DNA from: Marinilactibacillus kalidii
Lineage (GTDB): Bacteria > Bacillota > Bacilli > Lactobacillales > Carnobacteriaceae_A
Assembly: GCF_017599325.1 (NCBI RefSeq)
Contig: NZ_JAGFVM010000037.1
Coordinates: 1 to 64,000 of the forward strand
Direction: 5' to 3'
DNA length: 64,000 nt
The position numbers and the translations under genes are program-made. Of the stretch, positions 8,497-17,298 are shown piece by piece. The notes under the pieces are model-generated. The model did no database searches. It saw nothing but the letters and a program-made list of their open reading frames with translations, and had not been told where the DNA came from. The first letter of the stretch is position 1; the number at the start of each line of letters is the position of its first letter.

Positions 8497-8560
8497 AAAG
8501 CGATCATCAAGTAGGATCTCTTTTACCACGATTAAAAATCGTTTGTTTGATTATTGCTTT
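8497..8560 (+). other. Extended hairpin downstream of the mini-protein pair
   Basis: Outer arms 8497-8510 and 8547-8560 pair with few mismatches and enclose a 6-bp inner hairpin (8528-8533 with 8537-8542). There is no uninterrupted U-tract, so terminator function is uncertain. Confidence 0.4.
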
Positions 8561-8634
8561 AGAAAAGTCAAACGTACCCCATTTGAATGGTTTGACAGAT
8601 CTTCTATTTGCTCAACGACTTAGGAGGTCAACGG

Positions 8635-9210
8635 ATGAAACAGCTTAAAGAAAATCAGAAAAATGAGGGTCTAACATTAGTAGGTGAAAGAATCTATTTA
8701 AGAGGGTTTGTAGCAGCTGATGCTGAGGCAATCTCTAGCATTTCCAATCAACCTGAGGTTTCTCAATTTTTACCAGACTGGAAGTCATCAAAAGAAGATC
8801 GATTAAATTGGATCGTAAACTATGAAATGCCGAGTAATCAGGCATTTTTAGAAGCTGTTTCTGAAAAGGTAGATATGGAAGGACACTTTTTGAAGATGAG
8901 TATCCTATTGAAAGATACTGACGAGCTGATAGGCTGGTGTTGCACAGGAATGAAAGGTGAACTTCCTTTACCCAATCGTGAAGTGATGTACGCAGTATCC
9001 TATCCTTTTCAGAATAAAGGTTATGCGACTGAAGCTTCAACCCTACTCATTGATTATTTATTTAATGACACGACGATTGAAACGTTAAACGCAATAGCGT
9101 TGATCCATAATAGTGGCTCAAACCAGGTTATTAAAAAATGTGGCTTTGAATTTAAAGAGACAATTGAGATAGATGGAGAGATTTTTAATCGATACAGGTT
9201 AAACAATTGA
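8635..9210 (+). CDS. GNAT-family N-acetyltransferase (RimJ/RimL-like)
   Basis: 191 aa. An upstream TTG at 8608 is possible, but AGGAGG at 8622-8627 places the start at the ATG 8635. The fold signature is visible: a RimL-type beginning (GERIYLRGFVAADAEAI), a central core, and the acetyl-CoA region around SYPFQNKGYATEAST, followed by 'NALIHNSGSNQVIKKCGFEF', the usual end of this subfamily. It should transfer acetyl from acetyl-CoA to an amino group; the substrate is unknown. It appears monocistronic. Confidence 0.82.
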   Translation: MKQLKENQKNEGLTLVGERIYLRGFVAADAEAISSISNQPEVSQFLPDWKSSKEDRLNWIVNYEMPSNQAFLEAVSEKVDMEGHFLKMSILLKDTDELIGWCCTGMKGELPLPNREVMYAVSYPFQNKGYATEASTLLIDYLFNDTTIETLNAIALIHNSGSNQVIKKCGFEFKETIEIDGEIFNRYRLNN

Positions 9211-9289
9211 GAAGAAACCTATCTAATTCAGTCTTTTGCAGATTGATGAAGCTTAAAAAATGGATAACGTATTTAGGAGATGTGAAAAT

Positions 9290-9394
9290 ATGATCAGTAA
9301 AATCTTCAAGGTAAGCTTACTATTGTTTTTATTGGCTTCAGACTACTTTACAAACTTAATCAATCGAATTTCAGAAGAATTTGGAACAAAATAA
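9290..9394 (+). CDS. Predicted 34-aa membrane or secreted micro-protein
   Basis: The ATG at 9290 with AGGAG about ten bases upstream opens a 34-codon frame. The product begins MISKIFKVSLLLFLLAS, a short basic start and hydrophobic helix, followed by a polar tail ending EEFGTK. It is followed at once by a strong terminator, which supports a real small transcription unit. It resembles short membrane peptides or a tiny leader; no homolog is recognised. Confidence 0.5.
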   Translation: MISKIFKVSLLLFLLASDYFTNLINRISEEFGTK

Positions 9395-9406
9395 AAGCAT
9401 ACGGTC

Positions 9407-9440
9407 AAAAACTAATAGTCTCGTACTATTAGTTTTTTTT
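9407..9440 (+). terminator. Rho-independent terminator
   Basis: A 13-bp perfect stem (9407-9419 with 9425-9437), 5-nt loop and a U-run. It closes the micro-protein unit and insulates the exporter operon downstream. Confidence 0.9.
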
Positions 9441-9475
9441 CTTTGCATAAAAGTAAGGGGGTTGATAATTAAATA

Positions 9476-9489
9476 GTTGCACGCGCAAC
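9476..9489. promoter_or_regulatory. Candidate MarR operator
   Basis: GTTGC-N4-GCAAC inverted repeat 52 bp before the marR-type gene. With flanking bases it reads TAGTT-N8-AAC, the same half-site spacing as the operator-like repeat at 22246-22267 before the second exporter operon. Autoregulation by the adjacent MarR protein is inferred. Confidence 0.6.
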
Positions 9490-9540
9490 GGATTATTGGT
9501 AGGCTTATCCAAATAGACTGTAGGAAGAGGGGAAATAAAT

Positions 9541-9978
9541 TTGTCTATGATGCGATTGATCAATCGAACCACTCGTTTAGGAGAAATGTATCGAAACGAG
9601 AAAATGAGTAAGTATGGATTAAAAGGAATGCACCATACGTACATATTAAATATTTGCAACAATCCAGGCGTTACACAAGAACAATTGGCTGAAATTATCT
9701 TTGTCAATAAAAGTAACGTGACCAGACAAATCGCTAATCTAGAAAAAGAAGGGTACGTTACAAGATCTCCCGATCCAAAAGATGGTAGAAAACTACTTGT
9801 TCATCCGACTGAGAAAGCACGTGACGTGTACCCAAAAGTTGTCGAGATTCTAAAAGAATGGAATGAAATCATTATGGACGGAATTTCTACAGAAGAGAAA
9901 GAACATCTCGAGAAAGACTTGTTATTGGTCATGCAAAAAGCAAAAACGGCAGTCGATCAATTAGAAAGAATTGAATAA
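9541..9978 (+). CDS. MarR-family transcriptional regulator
   Basis: 145 aa winged-helix repressor. It starts at TTG 9541 (or ATG 9547) after an AGGGGAAA site. The DNA-binding helix region is around residues 38-65 (GVTQEQLAEIIFVNKSN), with a wing containing SPDPKDGRKLLVH, the usual DxRxxxL/V-type MarR wing. Helices for dimerisation flank it. It precedes two exporter genes by 24 bp and probably represses the operon until a toxic ligand binds, acting at the repeat at 9476-9489. Confidence 0.9.
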   Translation: MSMMRLINRTTRLGEMYRNEKMSKYGLKGMHHTYILNICNNPGVTQEQLAEIIFVNKSNVTRQIANLEKEGYVTRSPDPKDGRKLLVHPTEKARDVYPKVVEILKEWNEIIMDGISTEEKEHLEKDLLLVMQKAKTAVDQLERIE

Positions 9979-10002
9979 TCATAAGAAAAGAAAGGAGTTT
10001 AC

Positions 10003-11715
10003 ATGAAATTATTTATTCATTATTTAAAACCATTGTTTGCTAGAATGTTCGGTGGCTTATCGGTAAAATTTGTCGGTACGATCATGGATTTATTTCTTCC
10101 GCTGATTTTGGCGTATATTATTGATAGCGTGATTCCTACTGGTAATATCAATCGAGTCTTATTATGGGGAGGGGCAATGGTCCTATGTTCGATTATTGCC
10201 GTTACACTAAGTATCAAAGCAAACCGGATGGCATCAGGTGTTGCTCGAGATGCTGTCGAACAGATTCGTCATGATTTGTATGAAAAAATCACTTATCTTT
10301 CAGCTAGCCAAGCAGATCAATATGGAACACCTTCACTGATCTCAAGGCTTACATCCGATACCTATAATCTCCACCGGACCATTGGTTTGATGCAACGGAT
10401 CGGGGTGCGTGCACCCGTTCTTTTGATTGGTGGTATCTTAATGACTGTTACCTTGGACCCGGTTTTAACATTAGTGATGATGGGCGTCTTGCCTTTTGCG
10501 ACCGTCACAATCTATTATGTTTCGAAAAAAGGGGTGCCCTTGTTCGATAAGTTGCAACAAGAAGTTGATAAACTAGTTAGAACGGTAAGAGAAAATATTA
10601 CCGGTGCTAGAGTCATCAAAGCACTATCAAAAACAGACTACGAAAAAATTAGATTTGAAGGTGTGAATCAAGGCGTGGTTAATGCAGAAACAAGTGCCAA
10701 TAAAACCATGGCCGCAACGACACCGCTCATGAATCTCTTTTTGAATATTGGATTAACCTGTGTGGTTTTGACGAGTGCGTATCGCGTTAATGAAGGCTTG
10801 ACGCAACCAGGCGTGATCATTGCCTTTATGACGTATTTCACGATTATTTTGAATGCAATGTTGAGTATTACTCGAATCTTTGTGTTGTTCTCAAAAGGCA
10901 TTGCCTCAGCGGACCGGATACATACCATCTTACAAACGGAGCCGGAGCTGACTGTTCAACCAATCGATGAGAAAGAGGATACGGCACATGTCCGTTTTGA
11001 TCATGTTTCTTTTGGTTATGAACAAAACCATACCGTTAAAGATATTGATTTTGCGTTAGAAAAAGGTGAAACACTGGGCATCATCGGCGCAACCGGCAGT
11101 GGAAAGACGACGATCATCAAATTACTCCTTAGACTCTATGATGTTGATTCAGGTAGTATCCGAATCGACGGTCGAAACATCAATAGTATGCATTTAAAAG
11201 AGCTACACACAAAATTTGGTGTGACTTTCCAAAGTGATTTTTTATATGCGGATACCTTGAGCGAGAATATTGATTTCGGACGTCAATTGCCTGAAGAAGA
11301 TATTTTACAATCAACGGAAGCAGCACAAGCTGAAGAATTTATCGATTCTCTAGACCACGGCGTCGACCATCGCCTGACTGCGAACGGCACAAATCTAAGT
11401 GGAGGACAAAAACAGCGTGTGCTATTATCGCGTGCCTTAGCAGGAGATCCTGAAGTATTGGTCTTAGATGATTCTTCAAGTGCACTGGATTACAAAACCG
11501 ATGCAAATTTAAGAAAAGCATTGAATGAGGGCTATCAAGAAACAACCACCATCATGATCGCGCAACGAATCAGCTCCATCCAACAAGCAGATCAGATCAT
11601 GATGCTTGATAAAGGACGTATTATTGGCAAAGGAACACACAAAGAACTTATGCAGAGCTGTGAACCGTATAAAGAAATCTACTTTAATCAGTCTGGGGGA
11701 GAAGAGATTGCCTAA
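10003..11715 (+). CDS. Heterodimeric ABC exporter subunit with degenerate ATPase residues
   Basis: 570 aa half-transporter: six transmembrane helices (about residues 10-310), then a nucleotide-binding domain. Walker A is GATGSGKTT (about 361) and the signature LSGGQKQR is intact, but the residue after Walker B is Asp (LVLDDSSSALD, about 485) instead of Glu, and the switch His is Gln (MIAQRIS). This is the non-catalytic half of a heterodimeric exporter of the EfrA/LmrC/BmrC kind. The partner is the next gene, whose start overlaps this stop by 8 bp. MarR control suggests drug or toxin export; the substrate is unknown. Confidence 0.92.
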   Translation: MKLFIHYLKPLFARMFGGLSVKFVGTIMDLFLPLILAYIIDSVIPTGNINRVLLWGGAMVLCSIIAVTLSIKANRMASGVARDAVEQIRHDLYEKITYLSASQADQYGTPSLISRLTSDTYNLHRTIGLMQRIGVRAPVLLIGGILMTVTLDPVLTLVMMGVLPFATVTIYYVSKKGVPLFDKLQQEVDKLVRTVRENITGARVIKALSKTDYEKIRFEGVNQGVVNAETSANKTMAATTPLMNLFLNIGLTCVVLTSAYRVNEGLTQPGVIIAFMTYFTIILNAMLSITRIFVLFSKGIASADRIHTILQTEPELTVQPIDEKEDTAHVRFDHVSFGYEQNHTVKDIDFALEKGETLGIIGATGSGKTTIIKLLLRLYDVDSGSIRIDGRNINSMHLKELHTKFGVTFQSDFLYADTLSENIDFGRQLPEEDILQSTEAAQAEEFIDSLDHGVDHRLTANGTNLSGGQKQRVLLSRALAGDPEVLVLDDSSSALDYKTDANLRKALNEGYQETTTIMIAQRISSIQQADQIMMLDKGRIIGKGTHKELMQSCEPYKEIYFNQSGGEEIA

Positions 11716-13507
11716 AGGCGGAAAACCAACAACAGATTCAAAAGCACCTGAAACATTGAAAACGAGTCGTCTACATGTCTTAAAGCGATTATGGTCGTAC
11801 TTATTCAGATATAAATGGATGCTCTTGATTGCAACGATTTTAATGGTAACGAGTAATGCCTTATCTTTGGTGGGTCCTTACCTATCCGGACTAGCGATCG
11901 ATGCCATTCAGCCTGGTGCAGGCAATGTTATCTTTCAGCGCGTATTCTTTTATGTAGCTTTGATGGCTAGTTTTTTCATCCTTTCATCCATACTTGAATA
12001 TGTGATGCAATTATTGATGATTCGATTAACACAACGAACGATCAAAAGACTAAGAAAAGATGTCTTTGATAAAATGGCAGAATTACCTGTTGGATTTTTT
12101 GATCAACATCAAACAGGCGATATCATCAGCCGAATCACCTATGATATCGATACGATCAATCAGTCTCTACAAAATGACTTTATTCAAATCGTTACGAGTG
12201 CCATTACGATTATTGGCTCTTTAACGATGATGTTGATCATATCCCCACTCTTAACGTTAGTATTTGCAGTCACGCTTCCCATCTCGATTTTACTAACTAA
12301 GTATATGGTCACAAGATTTCGACCACTTTTCAAAAAACGTTCAGTTAAACTAGGTGAGTTGAATGGCTACGTTGAAGAAATGATATCTGGTCAACAGACA
12401 ATCAAAGCCTATAATCAAGAAGAAAACATGATCATGCGCTTCGACGAGAAGAATGAAGAAGCGGTCTCTGCCTATTATGAAGCAGATTACTATGGCAGTA
12501 TGGTAGGTCCATCAATCAATTTCATTAATAATCTTTCTTTATCGCTAGTGAGTGTAGCGGGTGCGCTCCTTTACCTTTTCAATGCGTTAACACTCGGAGG
12601 GGTTTCGTCTTTTGTGTTATATTCAAGACGATTTTCTGGACCCATAAATGAACTGGCGAATATTATCAGTGAATTACAGTCAGCTTTTGCGGCAGCGGAA
12701 CGTGTCTTTTTACTGATGGACGAACCCTCTGAAGCCAAAGATGTATTAGATGCACATGTTTTTGATCAAGCTGATGGCGAAGTGAAAATGAAGCACGTCG
12801 ATTTCGGCTATACGCCTGAAAAAATGACGATTCATGATTTGAATTTCGAAGCACCAAGTGGCAATGTCATTGCAGTTGTCGGACCAACGGGGGCAGGGAA
12901 AACGACCCTAGTCAATTTACTCATGCGATTTTATGATCCAAGTAAGGGGACGATCGAGTTGGATGCTGTGGATACGACACAAGCCACAAGAGAAAGTTTG
13001 CGGACATCCTATGCGATGGTCCTTCAAGATACTTGGTTATTCAGTGGGACCATTTTTGACAACCTTGCCTATGGTAAGGAACATGTGACAATACAAGAAG
13101 TAGAAGCAGCAGCAAGAACTGCACAGATCCACGATTATATCATGGGTCTACCAAATGGTTACCAAACGGTGATTGATCAAGAAGGCATGAATATTTCTCA
13201 AGGACAGAAACAATTACTGACGATTGCCCGAGCAATGATCCTAGATGCCAATCTTCTGATACTTGACGAAGCGACTTCTAATGTAGACACGCAGACTGAA
13301 ATGAAAATTCAAGAAGCTATGCAGAAGTTGATGAACGGAAAAACGTCCTTTGTCATTGCGCACCGTTTGTCGACTATTCGCAATGCCGACACGATATTAG
13401 TTGTGAAAGATGGACGAATCGTTGAACAAGGTAATCATGACGACTTACTTGAAAAAGCTGGACTTTATGCAGACTTGTATCATTCTCAATTTGAAAGTGC
13501 TGTTTAA
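11708..13507 (+). CDS. Heterodimeric ABC exporter subunit with catalytic Walker B Glu
   Basis: 599 aa from the TTG at 11708, chosen because GGGGGA lies seven bases upstream; the frame is open further 5' but inside the previous gene. A polar N-terminus of about 30 residues is followed by six transmembrane helices and a nucleotide-binding domain with GPTGAGKTT, LILDEATSNVD (catalytic Glu present) and IAHRLST (switch His present). Its signature motif is atypical (ISQGQKQL for LSGGQ). Together with the upstream subunit this gives one canonical and one degenerate ATP site, the hallmark of EfrAB/LmrCD/BmrCD-type exporters. Confidence 0.92.
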   Translation: MPKGGKPTTDSKAPETLKTSRLHVLKRLWSYLFRYKWMLLIATILMVTSNALSLVGPYLSGLAIDAIQPGAGNVIFQRVFFYVALMASFFILSSILEYVMQLLMIRLTQRTIKRLRKDVFDKMAELPVGFFDQHQTGDIISRITYDIDTINQSLQNDFIQIVTSAITIIGSLTMMLIISPLLTLVFAVTLPISILLTKYMVTRFRPLFKKRSVKLGELNGYVEEMISGQQTIKAYNQEENMIMRFDEKNEEAVSAYYEADYYGSMVGPSINFINNLSLSLVSVAGALLYLFNALTLGGVSSFVLYSRRFSGPINELANIISELQSAFAAAERVFLLMDEPSEAKDVLDAHVFDQADGEVKMKHVDFGYTPEKMTIHDLNFEAPSGNVIAVVGPTGAGKTTLVNLLMRFYDPSKGTIELDAVDTTQATRESLRTSYAMVLQDTWLFSGTIFDNLAYGKEHVTIQEVEAAARTAQIHDYIMGLPNGYQTVIDQEGMNISQGQKQLLTIARAMILDANLLILDEATSNVDTQTEMKIQEAMQKLMNGKTSFVIAHRLSTIRNADTILVVKDGRIVEQGNHDDLLEKAGLYADLYHSQFESAV

Positions 13508-13571
13508 TTAACTGGATCAGACTGTTCGAAAGAGAAGTAGATGATTTAAAAGAATAAAATATTAAACCTTT

Positions 13572-13603
13572 AAAGTCAACGTTTGTGTTGGCTTTTTTTA
13601 TTT
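13572..13603 (+). terminator. Rho-independent terminator of the first exporter operon
   Basis: A 9-bp stem with one G-U pair (13572-13580 with 13587-13595), 6-nt loop and U-rich tail, 65 bp after the exporter stop. Confidence 0.85.
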
Positions 13604-13646
13604 TCGGAAAAGAGGAAAAAATCCATTCATTAAAAGTTTCTTTTTG

Positions 13647-13672
13647 GTTAACTTTTAAGCTTGAAAGTTAAC
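13647..13672. promoter_or_regulatory. Inverted repeat, candidate operator of the XRE regulator
   Basis: Nine-base arms GTTAACTTT and AAAGTTAAC separated by 8 bp form a near-perfect 26-bp palindrome about 60 bp before the XRE gene. The right arm overlaps a -35-like TTGAAA at 13661. No U-tract follows, so an operator is more likely than a terminator. Confidence 0.55.
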
Positions 13673-13729
13673 AACTAGGCTATTGAGATAAACTGCACAT
13701 AATCGTACACTTACTGTGAGGTGATGGAA

Positions 13730-14854
13730 ATGAAAGTGAGTTTAGGAACAGTTCTGATCAACAAACGTAAAGAGAAAGGGATTACACAACAACAATTAGC
13801 CGATTTTATGGGCGTTTCAAAAACTTCTGTATCAAAGTGGGAGAATGATCGTGCTTATCCAGATATAACCTTGTTACCATTATTAGCTGCTTATTTTGAC
13901 AGTAGTATTGATGATCTATTGAATTACGAACCGCAGTTAAGTAAAGAAGAGATTCAACGTCTCTATTTATCTTTGCGAAATGCATTTGAAGAACAGTCGA
14001 GTGAAGAAGTCTACCAATCCATTAATAGCTTCATTCGCAGATATTATTCATGCTATCCTTTTATTCTTCAAATGGCCTTGCTGATATTAAATCATTTCGA
14101 TAGGTTTCCGGGCGAAGAGCCTAATGAAAAAAAGGAAAAGTACGTCGAAGAAGCCCTTCAGTTATTTATACACGTTAAAACAAACAGTTCTGATCCCAAT
14201 TTAGTCAGTGAAGCAACCAAGCTAGAAGGTTTTTGCCTCTTGTTATTAAATAGACCAGATGAAGTGTTGGGTACGTTGGGACATTACATTGAAAACAATA
14301 TACCGACCGATGACTTGATCGCGAGTGCCTATCAATTGAAAGGATTACAAAAAGAAGCAGATGCTACAGCGCAGAGTGGTATTTTCCAAAATATTTCGAT
14401 TACAATCGCAGCTTTGACAAATTATACGCAACTCGTTTCAGCTGATTATCAGAAATTTGAAGAAACAGTCAAACGAGCTCAAGCCTTGATAACAGCCTTC
14501 GAAATTCATGAAGTCAATCCAGCAATCTTTTTAAACAATTATCTATCTGCAGCAGTCGTCTATGCGCAGCATGGTTTTGAGGAAAAAGCCTATAAATGCT
14601 TATTTGATGTCGTTGAATTACTGGAGAAACATGAGTTCCAACTATCCTTTAATACGAACGCATACTTTAACTTGATTGGGGAATGGCTAGACCAGTTACC
14701 GCTAGGAGACCATACACCAAGAAACACCTATCAAGTCATCGAATCAATGAGCGAACTCGTATTGAACCATCCAGCATTTGATCCTTATAGAGAATCAGAA
14801 GAGATGAGAGAGATCTCTGAAAAAATTAAAAACATGATGAAAAGGAGTCGATAA
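13730..14854 (+). CDS. XRE-family regulator with long C-terminal helical domain
   Basis: 374 aa. Three candidate starts lie close together (13721, 13724, 13730); GAGGTGAT at 13718-13725 fits the ATG at 13730 best. Residues 3-58 are a Cro/CI-type helix-turn-helix (QQQLADFMGVSKTSVSKWEN). The remaining roughly 300 residues are helical, TPR-like in pattern, and probably sense a peptide or protein signal. The gene is followed by a YxlE-YxlF-YxlG-like set with minimal spacing and likely controls it. I cannot say whether it activates or represses. Confidence 0.82.
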   Translation: MKVSLGTVLINKRKEKGITQQQLADFMGVSKTSVSKWENDRAYPDITLLPLLAAYFDSSIDDLLNYEPQLSKEEIQRLYLSLRNAFEEQSSEEVYQSINSFIRRYYSCYPFILQMALLILNHFDRFPGEEPNEKKEKYVEEALQLFIHVKTNSSDPNLVSEATKLEGFCLLLLNRPDEVLGTLGHYIENNIPTDDLIASAYQLKGLQKEADATAQSGIFQNISITIAALTNYTQLVSADYQKFEETVKRAQALITAFEIHEVNPAIFLNNYLSAAVVYAQHGFEEKAYKCLFDVVELLEKHEFQLSFNTNAYFNLIGEWLDQLPLGDHTPRNTYQVIESMSELVLNHPAFDPYRESEEMREISEKIKNMMKRSR

Positions 14855-14855
14855 T

Positions 14856-15074
14856 ATGAATACAGAAATTCCACCGTTTATCCTAGATAATTGGTTACTA
14901 TTTTTACCCATCTTGTTGATTCAATTGACCCTAATGGCTACTGCATTAGTCCATGTGATAAGGCACGATCATTATCGAATCGGGAATCGAGCGATTTGGA
15001 TAGCCCTTATCGTATTCGTTCAAATCGTCGGTCCGGTTCTTTATTTTGTATTTGGAAAAGAGGAAGACGAATGA
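14856..15074 (+). CDS. PLDc_N domain membrane protein (YxlE-like)
   Basis: 72 aa with two transmembrane helices (about residues 13-34 and 45-66) ending in the GPVLYFVFGKEED motif typical of the PLDc_N domain, here without any phospholipase domain. It starts one base after the XRE stop and overlaps the next ATPase gene by 4 bp (ATGA), implying translational coupling. In Bacillus subtilis the comparable YxlE lies with YxlF/YxlG in the sigY operon. A role in sensing or in assisting the ABC transporter is inferred. Confidence 0.8.
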   Translation: MNTEIPPFILDNWLLFLPILLIQLTLMATALVHVIRHDHYRIGNRAIWIALIVFVQIVGPVLYFVFGKEEDE

Positions 15075-15997
15075 GTCTATTAACTTTAAACAAAGTATCG
15101 AAGACTTTTGGAAATAACTCTGTACTCGACAACGTTGACTTGGCTATTCCCAAAGGTAGTATTTACGGATTTATCGGTGTAAATGGTGCAGGGAAAACAA
15201 CGACCATGAAATTGATACTCGGACTAGAAGAAATCTCTTCTGGTGAAATCAAGATAGATGGCGAAGTGGTAACGTTTGGTCAGACAAAAACAAACCGATT
15301 TACTGGGTATTTGCCAGACGTTCCGGATTTTTATGGCTTTATGACTGCTAGAGAATATTTGAAACTTTGTGGAGAAATCACGGGTATCCCTAAAAAGCAT
15401 CTTGCAAACAAGATAGGGGAGATGTTTAAAAAAGTTGGTTTAGAAGACAATAAAAAACAAATCAAAACCTATTCTCGCGGAATGAAACAGCGATTAGGTG
15501 TGGCACAAGCTTTATTAAATGAACCAAAACTGTTGATTTGTGATGAGCCCACTTCAGCATTAGATCCAAACGGTAGACGTGAATTTCTTACATTAATTGC
15601 TTCTTTAAAAAAAGAAATGACCATCATTTTCTCTACGCACATTTTGGATGATGTTGAACGAATCTGTGATCAAGTTTGCATCTTACATAACAGCAAAATT
15701 GTCGCACACGGTAGTCTAACAGTACTCAAGCAACAGTACGCACAAGAACAAATAGAGATTCAAGTTGAAAAAAAGGATGATACACTTTTCACCAACTTAT
15801 TAGACCAGTTGATCAAAGAAGAGAAAATACAGGCATATACTAAAAAAGAAACAGCGTACGTTGTAAATTACACGCAGCCTTACCTAGCAGTCACACACAC
15901 ATTGTTTGCAAAGTGTGAGCAAAAAGACATTGCACCAACTTTATTGCGGAAGGTAGCACCGTCGCTTGAACAGATATTCTTGGAGGTGACTGCATGA
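15071..15997 (+). CDS. ABC transporter ATP-binding protein (YxlF-like)
   Basis: 308 aa ATPase. The ATG at 15071 lies in an ATGA overlap with the upstream stop; the longer upstream frame overlaps the PLDc_N gene and is rejected. Motifs: Walker A GVNGAGKTTT (about residues 35-44), signature YSRGMKQRL, Walker B LLICDEPTSALDP, switch STHIL. The C-terminal extension of about 90 residues is typical of CcmA/DrrA-like ATPases of bacteriocin or drug exporters. It pairs with the permease that starts in its stop codon. Confidence 0.9.
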   Translation: MSLLTLNKVSKTFGNNSVLDNVDLAIPKGSIYGFIGVNGAGKTTTMKLILGLEEISSGEIKIDGEVVTFGQTKTNRFTGYLPDVPDFYGFMTAREYLKLCGEITGIPKKHLANKIGEMFKKVGLEDNKKQIKTYSRGMKQRLGVAQALLNEPKLLICDEPTSALDPNGRREFLTLIASLKKEMTIIFSTHILDDVERICDQVCILHNSKIVAHGSLTVLKQQYAQEQIEIQVEKKDDTLFTNLLDQLIKEEKIQAYTKKETAYVVNYTQPYLAVTHTLFAKCEQKDIAPTLLRKVAPSLEQIFLEVTA

Positions 15998-16755
15998 AAG
16001 ATGTCACGATTTTTCTAAAAAAAGAAGGATTAGAAGTATGGAGAACAAAGCGACTCATATTGATTTTAACGGTATTCGTGTTATTTGGCTTGATCAGTCC
16101 CTTGATTGCTATACTGACGCCAGAAATACTCAGTAGTTTTGGAAGTGAACTCAATATTACTTTACCTGAACCCACTTCTTTAGACTCGTGGATGCAATTT
16201 TATAAAAACTTGACTCAAATCGGTATATATATCTTAGCCGTTTTCTTTTGTGGTAGCGTGAATGGGGAAATAAGAAAGGGAAGCCTAGTCAATCTTGTTA
16301 CAAAAGGATTGAACCGCTCCGCAATCATTTCGAGTAAGTTTATCATGATGATGATTTTGAGTTTATCGGCGATTCTATTAAGTTTTTTTATCACTGCAAT
16401 CTATACAGCAGTATATTTTCCAGACAACGATAGCCCACATATCGTTGCAGGTTTGATTCCTTTTCTCGTTTTTGTTGTCTTTTTCTCTGCCATTATCTTA
16501 CTCGGATCGACACTTTTTGATGGCAGTATGGCATCATTATTATTTACTATTGGCGTTATCATAGTGCTTTATCTAGTGAATATCGTTGAGCCTCTACAAG
16601 CTTATAATCCCATTCAATTGATTGGTGAGAATCTATCATTAGTAGAAGGAACGATGGAGTTGAAGGCATTAGGTTTGGCGATTGCGAGTAGTCTACTTCT
16701 TGCAGTAACTGCCTATCTATTTTCTATGAAGTTAATGAACAAGAAAAAGCTTTGA
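15994..16755 (+). CDS. ABC-2 type permease (YxlG-like)
   Basis: 253 aa membrane protein with about six helices. An ATGA overlap with the ATPase gene shows tight coupling. The pattern, a cytoplasmic N-terminus with KKEGLEVWRTKR, a first helix, then an extracellular loop before VFFCGSVNGEIRKGS, is that of ABC-2 permeases including YxlG. The pair probably exports an antimicrobial or membrane-active compound, or modifies the envelope; the XRE regulator in front suggests induced expression. Confidence 0.85.
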   Translation: MKDVTIFLKKEGLEVWRTKRLILILTVFVLFGLISPLIAILTPEILSSFGSELNITLPEPTSLDSWMQFYKNLTQIGIYILAVFFCGSVNGEIRKGSLVNLVTKGLNRSAIISSKFIMMMILSLSAILLSFFITAIYTAVYFPDNDSPHIVAGLIPFLVFVVFFSAIILLGSTLFDGSMASLLFTIGVIIVLYLVNIVEPLQAYNPIQLIGENLSLVEGTMELKALGLAIASSLLLAVTAYLFSMKLMNKKKL

Positions 16756-16784
16756 TAAATCATAAATAAAGACAAGTCCACTAA

Positions 16785-16827
16785 TAAATAAAATAGGCTA
16801 CATCCACTGAGTAAGTGAATGTAGCCT
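16785..16827 (-). terminator. Terminator between convergent genes, best read on the minus strand
   Basis: A 9-bp stem (16795-16803 with 16819-16827), extended by 4 bp inside after a mismatch. On the minus strand the stem is followed by ATTTTATTTA, so it terminates the lipoprotein gene; on the plus strand only a weak GTTT follows, but it may still stop the ABC operon. Confidence 0.75.
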
Positions 16828-16884
16828 GTTTAAGGTGTACTAGTTTAGATAATGTTTTTAAGTTAGCAGAAATTAATTGAATCT

Positions 16885-17298
16885 TTACTCTGATTCTTCT
16901 ATGTCTTCTAATAAGTAATCATTTGTACTTAATTCTATGTTATTTTCCTCATCCAAAAATCGTCTAGGACCTAAGATCGTTAAGTCATAAGTCATCCCAT
17001 CAGCTTCAATTTGAAGGAGATCATCTGAATGCTTAAACTCATAGTCTTCATACATATGATCAGGGAGAAAGGGAAATGGATAATCACCTTCAAGTTTATT
17101 GATATTCTCAGCATTAAGAATAGTCATACCTTCTTTGCTGAAAAAGAATAAAGGGGGTTCATCCATATTGAATGTGAATCCATCTTGTTCTTCAATAAGT
17201 TTATCTAAGTCTAAACTTCTTTCCTCCATAGAACAACCTCTCAATATGGAGAGTCCGAACAGCGTAGAACTAATTAGTAATGTATGTTTAATAAACAA
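16885..17298 (-). CDS. Predicted small lipoprotein, function unknown
   Basis: 137 aa. The start is TTG at 17298, supported by AAGGAG eight bases upstream. The N-terminal 21 residues form a signal peptide ending at Cys22 in SILRGC, a lipobox with an unusual Arg at -2, so lipidation is likely but not certain. The mature part is acidic (many Glu and Asp) with no domain that I recognise. It is a single gene with its own terminator. Confidence 0.68.
   Translation of the reverse strand: MFIKHTLLISSTLFGLSILRGCSMEERSLDLDKLIEEQDGFTFNMDEPPLFFFSKEGMTILNAENINKLEGDYPFPFLPDHMYEDYEFKHSDDLLQIEADGMTYDLTILGPRRFLDEENNIELSTNDYLLEDIEESE

Noticed and set aside
14891-15070. N-terminal extension of the YxlF-like ATPase
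   Set aside because: It overlaps the PLDc_N gene in another frame; the ATGA-coupled start at 15071 gives the normal ATPase N-terminus.
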